Of a stretch of 64,000 nucleotides of DNA, positions 56,175 through 64,000 are shown in pieces. How positions within the stretch are numbered: the stretch's first letter is position 1; each line of letters starts with the position of its first letter. Under the pieces are notes generated by a model that was not told the DNA's origin, did not search any database, and saw nothing but the letters and a program-made list of their open reading frames with translations. A program made the translations under genes and the position numbers. Source of the DNA: Nilaparvata lugens. Lineage: Eukaryota > Arthropoda > Insecta > Hemiptera > Delphacidae. The DNA is taken from the NCBI RefSeq assembly GCF_014356525.2, contig NC_052511.1:49243975-49307974 (forward strand), read 5' to 3'.

Positions 56175-56336
56175 ACACACACACACAACACACACACACA
56201 GACCAACCCCAAATATAATTTTTTTGGACTCAGGGGACCTTGAAACGTATAGAAAACATGAAATAAGGGTACCTTAATTTTTTTTGGAAAGCAATACTCT
56301 CCTTACCTATGGTAATAGGGCAAGGAAAGTGAAAAA
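55412..56336 (+). repeat. family H element, plus orientation copy
   Basis: Starts ATCTGGTGTGGCGCACTCAC, contains CGAGCTGGTGACAGGGC-like and GAAATCGCGAAAAACC-like blocks, a (CA)n run at 56082-56200, and ends ATAGGGCAAGGAAAGT. Nearly full length and similar to 57182-58115. Confidence 0.88.
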
Positions 56337-56404
56337 GAAGTTGCAAAGTTGCAGGAAATACTAGAATTTGAAGTAAGTGGGAGAAGAAGACGAAGATAGG
56401 GAAG

Positions 56405-56460
56405 CAGGAGCAGTTGAAGAAGAAGAAGAAGAAGAAGAAGAAGAAGAAGAAACAACTACA
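56405..56460 (+). repeat. (GAA)n microsatellite
   Basis: AGAAGAAGA repeated over about 50 bp, followed by ACAACAACAA. Confidence 0.85.
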
Positions 56461-56935
56461 ACAACAAGAACAAGTGAAAAGTAAGGAAAGAAAGTACCAG
56501 ATAGCCAGATAGTCCCGGATGAGAGACTTTTGACATGAAATTATGTCGATTATCATATCATCATCTCTCATTCGACCTTGAAATGATCTCAAGGTCACCT
56601 TCAGAGAAAGTCCCAAGTGGCCGACTGTATCGGTTAAACCATTAACCGGTGCATCATTAATGCACTAAAAAAACGTTTCTCAGTCGTTGTTAGTGGTGAA
56701 TGCACTTTTTTTGGAAGATAAAAGAAAAAGTGTTCTGAAAGGAAGGCTCACACACTTTCACTTGAATTAGGAAGTGAACGGACATTTTTGTGCTTGAAAA
56801 GTGAATGAATCTCAAGATTGGAGCTAGCTGTACTAGGAAGTGAGCTGATGGTTTCTTATAGAGAAATAAATAGATAGAAATAAGTAGATGAATAGAAGTA
56901 GGTAAATGAATAGAAAGAAATAGATTCTTCATTCA

Positions 56936-57187
56936 TTGACCGAGTGAAGTGAGGTCTAAGATTCAAGTCGACGGTTTGGCATTATTTCTCTCAATGTTTA
57001 AATGTTTGGTTGTTTTTATGTTGCGCATTTACGGCGAAACGCGGTAATTGATTTTCATGACATTTTACAGGTATGTTCCTCTTTAAATTGCGCGTCGACG
57101 TATATACAATTTTTGGAAATTTTGCATTTCAAGGATAATATAAAAGGAAAAAGGAGCCTCCTGCATACGCCAATATTAGAGTAAAAA
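56936..57187 (+). repeat. dispersed repeat, family C copy 3 (5' half)
   Basis: ACCGAGTGAAGTGAGG to CCAATATTAGAGTAAAAATC matches 16740-16975 and the mirror of 9405-9645. It is truncated where the family H element begins at 57182. Confidence 0.88.
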
Positions 57188-57850
57188 TCTAGTGTGGCGC
57201 ACTCACACAACTTTCCTTGCCGTGATCAATTTTCGATCACCTGACGCTAGTGTTCCCGCGCATCTCAAGTCTACTATTCATATTCGAGCCAGCTGGTGAC
57301 AGGGCAATAACGCTGAAGACACACGAGATCTGCTATCTCTTCATAGTGAATCATTTTTAATAGAATCAACAGTTTGCAATTGGATAATCACATTGTCTCG
57401 AATTTCGAGCTCATTTTTAATTTTAGGTGGAATGTTACTGAACATTAATTGTAGAGATTTTTATGCTCAATCTTTTCCACTTGGATTTTTTTTTAAATTC
57501 CATATGAAGGCTGCTAATGAGAATCTAAAATCGAACTTTGCATAGATGGGGGGAGCTCCAGGAATTTTTACAGATATAGGACTTATACAGTTGATAGAGC
57601 TTATCAATGACTATTTCAGGTATAAATTTGATCAAAATCGTTGAAACGGTTTCGAGAAAATCGCGAAAAACCCTGTTTTTGACAACACTTTCGCCATTTT
57701 GGCCGCCATCTTGAATTGTATTCGATCGAAATTGTTCGTGTCGGATCCTTATACTGTAAAGGACCTTAATTTCCAAATTTCAAGTCATTCTTTAATTGGG
57801 AGATGAGATATCGTGTACACAGACGCACATACACTCATACACAAACACAC

Positions 57851-57887
<37 letters not shown>

Positions 57888-57900
57888 ACACACACACACA

Positions 57901-57952
<52 letters not shown>

Positions 57953-58115
57953 ACTCACTCACACACAGACACACATACAGACCAATACCCAAAAACCACT
58001 TTTTTGGACTCAGGGGACCTTGAAACGTATAGAAATTGGAAATTGGGGTATCTTAATTTGTTTCGGAAAGCAATACTTTCCTTACCTATGGTAATAGGGC
58101 AAGGAATGTAAAAAA
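57182..58115 (+). repeat. family H element, third full copy
   Basis: Same ends and order as 55412-56336, with (CA)n at 57848-57980. It abuts the family C fragment directly, sharing the AAAAATCT junction. Confidence 0.88.
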
Positions 58116-58129
58116 TCAGCTTCAAATTT

Positions 58130-58190
58130 GGAACATAAACGACCTATACCATGGAATATATCTTCTTATGCTATCTTTTCTCTATAACTG
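58130..58190. repeat. remnant end of family A MITE
   Basis: ACGACCTATACCATGG followed by TCTTCTTATGCTATC and TTTCTCTATA matches the right end of 54794-55063. Confidence 0.7.
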
Positions 58191-58199
58191 AACTCTGCA

Positions 58200-58970
58200 A
58201 TTGGATGATAATTGTCGCGTTTAATATTATGCAACACAATTGCCCATCCAGCTATTGTTCTATAGACAGCTATAAAATGCGGACAACTTTCAACGATTCC
58301 AAACCAGTTTCGGAACATTACTGTCAATTTACAATGACTCCAGTACAGTTATTGTCCAAGTGAACACATCAAATTGTCATTTTTGTTACGACCTTGACAA
58401 ACAAACGATTGTAAACTGCAAAATCATAGTTTTATTTTTTGTTGAGGTCACAAAGCGATGATGGAATGGTATGGAATTATTATCAATTGGCTGTAATTAT
58501 TTGTTTGAGTACATGCATCCTTATTTGATTTTTATGTAGCACTGGTAGTCACAATGTCGATATTTTAATGTTGAGTTCCTGGTGGAGAGAATTGTTTGTT
58601 TATTGTATTTCCGCATGTCTCTGGGAAAAGTACTCTAGTAAATAATAAACTTGTGGAGGATTTACATATACTTGGAGTATTTACTCCGTTCAACAATATT
58701 TACTGTTCAGTAGCACAGAAAGAGAAACGCTAAGGGTCTCTACTCCTACTATTCTATACTCCTACAAGGAACATACTTACACAAATAATACGTGTCAGTG
58801 AATTGAGACCTTTTTATTATTATGTCATAGATTGTCAATTCACCGATGATGCTTATAGGCCTATTTCAAATGCTTCAAGATTCGTCACGGGTCTAATCAA
58901 AAATTGACGTACGTCGAAACTTGACCTACTGAAATCTTGAAGAATTTAAAATGAGCCTATAGCCATCTTT
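58200..58970. other. no gene recognised
   Basis: No domain or shared repeat found; a 70-codon frame at 58151-58363 is unsupported. Confidence 0.4.
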
Positions 58971-58974
58971 AGTT

Positions 58975-59110
58975 TATCAGAGATTGACAATGGTGTAATA
59001 ACCGAAACCGGTCTTTCTAAGTATCAATTCTGTGTTTTTTTTATAATTTCTTAGTCTTTTTCATTCAATAGGAATAATTACCACAATATCAACTTCTCAA
59101 CTACACAAGA
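58975..59110 (+). repeat. half copy of MITE family F
   Basis: CAGAGATTGACAATGGTG to TCTTTTTCATTCAATA matches the right arm of 27561-27798. The sequence beyond (AATTACCACAATATCAAC) mirrors that left of the first copy. Confidence 0.8.
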
Positions 59111-59409
59111 AGCCTATAACCATCCTCGGTAAAATTAGTATATATTTTCAAGTGAATCAGTGGAGTAGTTCAGACGTGATGATGCGTAAACTTCTTATCC
59201 CGTACGTGTATAAGCAAATTCTTCACTTTATTATATTATATAATGTAACCAATATCAACCAATATTGTATTAATACTTTGTAAATAATTGTAGCTTATTG
59301 CTTTTTGTAATCATGTCTATATTTTGAATAAACTCCTCTGATCGTTTTGTACCCTCGACCAGAGAAATAATTATTATTATAGCATATAATTGAATTATCA
59401 GGTTCATAA

Positions 59410-60132
59410 TTCTGTGGTTAGATGACACAAGCTGATAAGTCATGATTTGTAAACTTTTCAGGAGAGCAATTTGAAAGTTTGGCATAGCTGCAAACATTAT
59501 CTAATAATTTTTTTCTTACCCATTTTACACTAATATAATCAGCTGATCCTCGACTATTTAAATAGAAAATATCAAGGATAAAACAATTTATTTAAATTAA
59601 CTATTGAGAATTTTTGCAAGTGATGTCAGAGATATCCTGTTTTGCCATCTGCCAAATGTTTCAAATCACAATGTAACAGTATAGGGAATATCTTAAAATC
59701 GATTTTATAGAAATTTGAATATATTTTTTAAAATTAATTGATATTATTTACAAGTATTGATCAAGTTAACCAACTTGAACTGTTTGCAAAGTTGTTGGGT
59801 TTGTAGTTCTCAATATGGGTTTTGATTTTCAGATTTTATAATAGCCTATCAGTACATACACTTATCAAATTTTGTCATCTTTTGATAATTGGATTATAAT
59901 ACAAACCGGTAGAAGAGTGTTGAGATATATGTACTTATCAATATTTGTCAACTTGGGTTTTGGAAGAAAATGCACTATCAGGCTTAAGCAAGGCCTATAT
60001 CTCAGCTATTTAAAAAGGTACACATATTTAGTTATACCATCTTATAGATCTAATTTTTCTGACACAACCATATATGCATAACTCAATATGGTCAAAAATG
60101 TGACTTATAAACTTGTGTCATCTACCCACAGA
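59410..60132. mobile_element. non-autonomous DNA transposon, family E copy 2
   Basis: Reverse complement of 23354-24140, with termini TTCTGTGGTTAGATGACAC and GTCATCTACCCACAGAA. It has a single copy of the segment that is duplicated in copy 1. Frames inside (59270-59497, 59872-60081) are by-products. Confidence 0.88.
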
Positions 60133-60309
60133 ATTTATCAAATATAATACTCAATTTATCCATGTTCATTACAAAACTCTCTCATATCTTACAAAAGATC
60201 TCATATCTATCTCTATTGATATGTCCAAAGCTCCGCCATTTATGTAGATGCATACAATATGATTATTATCTATAGTTATTATATTACAAATTGCTTTTTC
60301 ATATCATAT

Positions 60310-60452
60310 ACAGTTCAATAATTATTTTCTCAGTCTATATTATGTAAATTCATCTATAATTTTGCTGTATTTTAAGCTATTGTATATAAGTGTATAAGCC
60401 AGTATATATTGTAATCTACATAAATAAAGTACTCAATCAATCAATCAATATC
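60310..60452 (+). repeat. family D tail with (CAAT)n end
   Basis: TATTTTCTCAGTCTATATTATG to AATAAAGTACT and CAATCAATCAATCAAT. It is the same tail as 12500-12625, here with the terminal tetranucleotide run expected of LINE 3' ends. Confidence 0.7.
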
Positions 60453-60636
60453 TATAACAACTGAATCTTAGTCTCTTTTTAACAACTAAATCCTAGATCT
60501 CCAATCCACTTCCTCATCAGATAGCCCCGTTATCTAACAGATGTTATCCTTTTCTTTTCTTACACCGTATAATCAATCCGAACTCTGGATAATTCGTACG
60601 CCAAACTATTTTTGTGCGCAACTAATCGCTGGTCTA

Positions 60637-60765
60637 AGGCCACTACACACTGGTCACTTAAGACCACTACACACTACACACTGCACAGTTGGCCTGTTTC
60701 ACATTGTAATTTCAGAGAAATGCTACGTGCAAGAATGCAGCTGACCAGTGTGGAGAGGGCCATCA
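60637..60765. repeat. short inverted-repeat element
   Basis: GGCCACTACACACTGGTCA (60639-60657) is mirrored by TGACCAGTGTGGAGAGGGCC (60742-60761). CACTACACACT is tandemly repeated inside the left arm. Confidence 0.7.
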
Positions 60766-60868
60766 TAGTGGGATTCATTTTGTACTGAGAGCATTGATCG
60801 AATGGGTACAAGCATGATGTTATTTATAAGGAATGAAAGGAAGCTTCTTGTGGTCCAATACAATCTAT

Positions 60869-61088
60869 CATAATAAGAAAACAAAGAAATTGTCAAATTT
60901 CACTAAAAATCTATTAAAAACTTTAAAACAGAACCATGGTTTCACGTAGTTAACCAACGCATCATAGGCTGTACTGAGGAAAGTACAGCTGATGATGCGT
61001 TGGTTAACTACGTGAAACCATGGTTCTGTTTTAAAGTTTTTAATAAATTTTTAGTGAAATTGGACAATTTCTTTGTTTTCTTATTATG
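60869..61088. mobile_element. near-perfect palindromic MITE, 220 bp
   Basis: CATAATAAGAAAACAAAG and its mirror bound two arms of about 97 bp that differ at only a few positions (for example TTGTCAAATT versus TTGGACAATT when mirrored). The loop is about 26 bp (TAGGCTGTACTGAGG). High arm identity suggests recent activity or conversion. Confidence 0.88.
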
Positions 61089-61184
61089 GAGAGATTTCAC
61101 AACATCACCATCAATTCTACAATCTATCAGTTTAAAGTGAAATCAGATTCAGTGATGCACTATAATTCATAAAGTGAGGTTCAC

Positions 61185-61338
61185 CGTACACGTTATAATG
61201 GTATTAATTGACTGAGTAACTTGAAATTTCGCATATTATCGATTCACTGAGGATTATTATAGGAAAATTGTAAACTTTCCAAGACTTCAGTTTGTCAAGT
61301 CTTTTATTAGATCCTTGCGGAGCACGGGTTACCTGCTA
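61185..61338 (+). repeat. Helitron-like 3' tail
   Basis: Ends CCTTGCGGAGCACGGG then TTACCTGCTAGT. CTAG/T is a Helitron-type 3' terminus, and the related tail lies at 16197-16226. No Rep/helicase. Confidence 0.4.
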
Positions 61339-61619
61339 GTTATATCATATAGATAACATGGATGCCTCCCATTTAACCAACGCTGACAATGTGAAGTGAA
61401 TGTCCGGATTGAAAAGCGAGTACAGTACTGACAAAAAATGTAACAATGGAATTTTCTCACCTGAATGAAATTTAATGAGTATTACTTCCTGTAAATTTGT
61501 ACTGTAAATTTGCGGTAGTTAGTGGATTGTGGGTAATCTGAGAGGAATTAATACGGTACAGCATCCTGGCATCCTGCTTCAATTAAATGAGTTTGGAATT
61601 GAACAAGAGTCAACGACAT

Positions 61620-62330
61620 CTCTGTTTCGAATCGTTAACTGTTTCTGATTGTCAATGGTTCAAATCTGATACTGAGATTAGTATGAATGACTGAAACTCA
61701 TTTTTGTGAATGAAACTAATCAACGTTTAGAATCGTTAACTGTTTCTGATTGTCAATGGTTCAAATCTGATACTGTGATTAGTATGAATGACTAAATCTC
61801 ATTTTTGTGAATTAAACTAATCATCGTTTAGAATCGTTAAGTGTTTCTGATTCTCAATGGTCAAATCTGATACTGCGATTAGTATAAACTCATTTTTGTG
61901 AATTAAACTAATCAACGTTTAGAATCGTTAACTGTTTCTTATTGTCAATGGTTCAAATCTGATACTGCGATTAGTATGAATGATTGAAACTCATTTTTGT
62001 GAATTAAACTAATCACGTTTAGAATCGTTAACTGTTTCTGGTTCGCAATGGTTCAAATCTGATACTGCGATTAGTATGAATGACTGAAACTCATTTTTGT
62101 GAATTAAACAAATCAACGTTTAGAATCGTTAACTGTTTCTGATTCTCAATGGTTCAAATCTGATACTGCGATTAGTATGAATGACTGAAACTCATTTTTG
62201 TAAATTAAATTTATTCAACGTTTAGAATCGTTAACTGTTGCTGATTGTCAATGGTTCAAATCTGATACTGTGATTAGTATGAATGACTGAAACTCATTTT
62301 TGTAAATTAAACAAATCAACGATATTTACG
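61620..62330 (+). repeat. tandem array, seven units of about 102 bp
   Basis: Each unit has GAATCGTTAACTGTTTCTG, CAATGGTTCAAATCTGATAC, GATTAGTATGAATGA and AACTCATTTTTGTGAATTAA, repeating from about 61624 to 62322 with small indels. A degenerate eighth unit may follow. Non-coding satellite-like array. Confidence 0.9.
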
Positions 62331-62607
62331 TTGCAGATCTTCAACTGTTCCTGAATCTACATTATAGTTTGAGAACTTTTAATAGTATGAATGAGTTTCA
62401 AACTCTGATTGAAAATATTTTGAGTCTCAATACGACTCCAAACCAAGGGTTGTATTAAGAGTTAGAATAAAGTGCAAAGAAAGTAATACTATTCCATGAT
62501 ATTTCGTAAATCTTCGACTCTTCCTGAATCTAACCGTCCACTGGAACCGTATTCAACCGATCCGTACGGCCGTTGGATCGGACGAATCTGCCGGCCGTTA
62601 TATTATA

Positions 62608-63279
62608 TCCTATCTATATCTATATTTATATAAAAGCGAAATAGCACTCACTCACTGACTGACTCACTCACTCACTCACTCGCATAACTAAAAATCTACC
62701 GGACCAAAAACGTTCTAATTTGGTAGGTATGTTCAGTTGGCCCTTTAGAGGCGCACTAAGAAATCTTTTGGCAATATTTCAACTCTAAGGGTTGTTTAAG
62801 GGTTTAAAGTTCGTCTTTTAGCATGTATATTCTTCTTCTCCCAATCTCTTAATTATAATTGAAATGTCCATATCATATGTTACTATACAACTATAATCTA
62901 GAGAGAGTACCTTTTCGAAACAGTTAACTGGCAACTATATTAATAATTTTGTCAGGTTGGCATTAAGTTGAGTTGACTTTGTTAGGTTGGCACCAAGTTG
63001 AAGATTGAAATGTATGTATCGCGGAAAAATTGATTGGGCAATACTACTTCAATCAGAGCTATTCCTGGGAATATTATATAAGTAGCCGTCAGGCTCGCTT
63101 CGCCCGCCATATCCGTTTAGCCAGATGTTTAGTCTGGACCCCCGACTGGATTGTCCTAGCATATGATAAAAATGCTTAAATGAAAAATGATCTCATTCTT
63201 GGACGATCCAGTCGGGGGTCCAGGGGGCGGAGCCCCCAGGCTAGACGGATATGGCGAGCGAAGCGAGTCTGACGGCTAG
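62608..63279 (+). mobile_element. Helitron-like non-autonomous element
   Basis: Starts TCCTATCTATATC after an A, runs through TATAAAAGCGAAATAGC, (CACT)n and ACTAAAAATCTACCGGACC, and ends GTCTGACGGCTAG before a T. The TC start, CTRR end and A/T insertion site are the Helitron signature. The last 200 bp form a long palindrome (about 63070-63290; TAGCCGTCAGGCTCGC mirrored by GCGAGTCTGACGGCTA), with a GGGGGCGGAGCCCCC hairpin. No Rep/helicase ORF. Confidence 0.6.
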
Positions 63280-63534
63280 TATATTATATGGGAAAACGTC
63301 GAGTTTGTTTTGAACTCAAGTTGTATAGCTTTCGAGTTTCAAGGAAGCAAATCAAATTGAAGTTCTGAACCAATGGTCGTAATAAAAGTAGAAGTGGAAA
63401 TGTGAATGGAATAGGTACTGTGATACTATTCCATAATCTTCATTATTTGTTTTACAAATCATAAACTGTTTCTGTGTCTGTTTCATTATTTTGATTCAAT
63501 TGAATTTTTCGCCACACTGTGTAGAAAGTAGCTG

Positions 63535-63700
63535 TTTTCCAGTCCCTACGTAGATCTGAAAGACATTGTTTGCAGACGACTCTCGTCTGACGTCAGAACA
63601 GGTTTCTTTCCGGCCTAGGCCGCAAAGAGTACCCTTTCCAGCCGCTAACATGGAACTAAGAAAGGTGATCAAAAAACTTTTCATTATTTGTGTTCATTAT
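63535..63700. repeat. GC-richer segment, probable dispersed repeat
   Basis: GACGACTCTCGTCTGACGTCAG and CCGGCCTAGGCCGCAAAG stand out by composition; GACTCTCGTCTGACGTC is partly palindromic. Frames on both strands exist, but no domain is seen. From memory such segments recur in planthopper DNA, but no second copy lies in this window. Confidence 0.35.
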
Positions 63701-64000
63701 TCAATAATTAAAACATTTATAATAATATCATCTTATTGTCATTTGAAAGAATAAAAAAGTATAAACTCAACCTCCTACATAATTGAACATCATCTTTTAG
63801 GTTATTTAGACAAATCAGAATAGAAAAAAAAAATACTTGGACAATTTCCTGATACTCAGATTACCTCAGATTTGCTAGAGCTATCACCTTTCAACACAAC
63901 ATCCTTAACATCATTTTAATGAAGCTGGAAGAGCCTCCAAGCGGTGCGCCTGGATATCCAAATCAGGATGGAGACCAAGATTTGAAGAACTAAATCGGAT
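63701..64000. other. window end, no gene supported
   Basis: AT-rich sequence followed by GCTGGAAGAGCCTCC and GCGCCTGGATATCC. Too little to call an exon. Confidence 0.3.

Noticed and set aside
1..64000. tRNA, rRNA or snRNA genes
   Set aside because: No cloverleaf boxes (A/B box pairs) or conserved rRNA/snRNA stretches were recognised by eye. A covariance-model scan could change this.

Overview
This is eukaryotic DNA, AT-rich, with spliced genes, canonical GT-AG introns, AATAAA poly(A) signals and a very dense load of repeats. The repeat families look like ones I associate with delphacid planthoppers (Hemiptera, perhaps Nilaparvata lugens). They include the 'CTTTCCTTGCC'-ended family with internal CA runs, the 'GACCGAGCGAAGTGAGG' family and several long palindromic MITEs. 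The species call is an inference from memory of these repeats; the insect origin is firmer. A run of 100 N marks an assembly gap at 50230-50329.

Region 1 (1-9.1 kb): one host-type gene, a secreted Thr/Ser/Pro-rich mucin-like protein of 910 aa (exons 1521-1652 and 4349-6949). Its 5' side holds tandem copies of a splice-acceptor cassette and an array of hairpin units. Its intron holds two MITEs, a palindrome and a retroelement-tail fragment.

Region 2 (11.09-26.86 kb): the most interesting segment. Two inverted arms of over 1 kb begin 5'-AGTAGCTTAG and are bounded by a perfect 6-bp direct repeat, TTCGTG, at 11086-11091 and 26863-26868. The 15,771 bp between looks like one mobile element of the size and termini of a Polinton/Maverick. 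Inside it are an integrase C-terminal and chromodomain-like remnant (minus strand, 17640-17868), two adjacent paralogous intronless small genes (18032-18865), a frameshifted gene of unknown family (19144-20581), a two-exon gene with a TATA/Inr promoter (21159-22842) and a short BIR-like ORF (24396-24638). No polymerase, ATPase or capsid gene was seen, so it is a decayed or non-autonomous copy, or a different element type.

Region 3 (27-34.8 kb): no convincing gene; a series of palindromic MITE-type elements, including a pogo/Tigger-like one with TA duplication (32558-32947).

Region 4 (34.87-47.74 kb): a second giant element, 12,867 bp. It has inverted arms of about 3.8-4 kb made of three classes of tandem repeat, and is bounded by a perfect 9-bp direct repeat, CAGAGCAGA. 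This is the architecture of a Foldback element. Its loop carries two dead LINE fragments in opposite orientations and a CA-containing repeat.

Region 5 (47.75-64 kb): a Merlin/ISXO2-type transposase pseudogene (49170-49567), the assembly gap, about 1.2 kb of (TTC)-rich DNA, three full copies of the CA-containing family, further MITEs, a tandem array (61.6-62.3 kb) and a Helitron-like element (62608-63279). No host gene was recognised after 22.8 kb. No tRNA, rRNA or CRISPR was seen.
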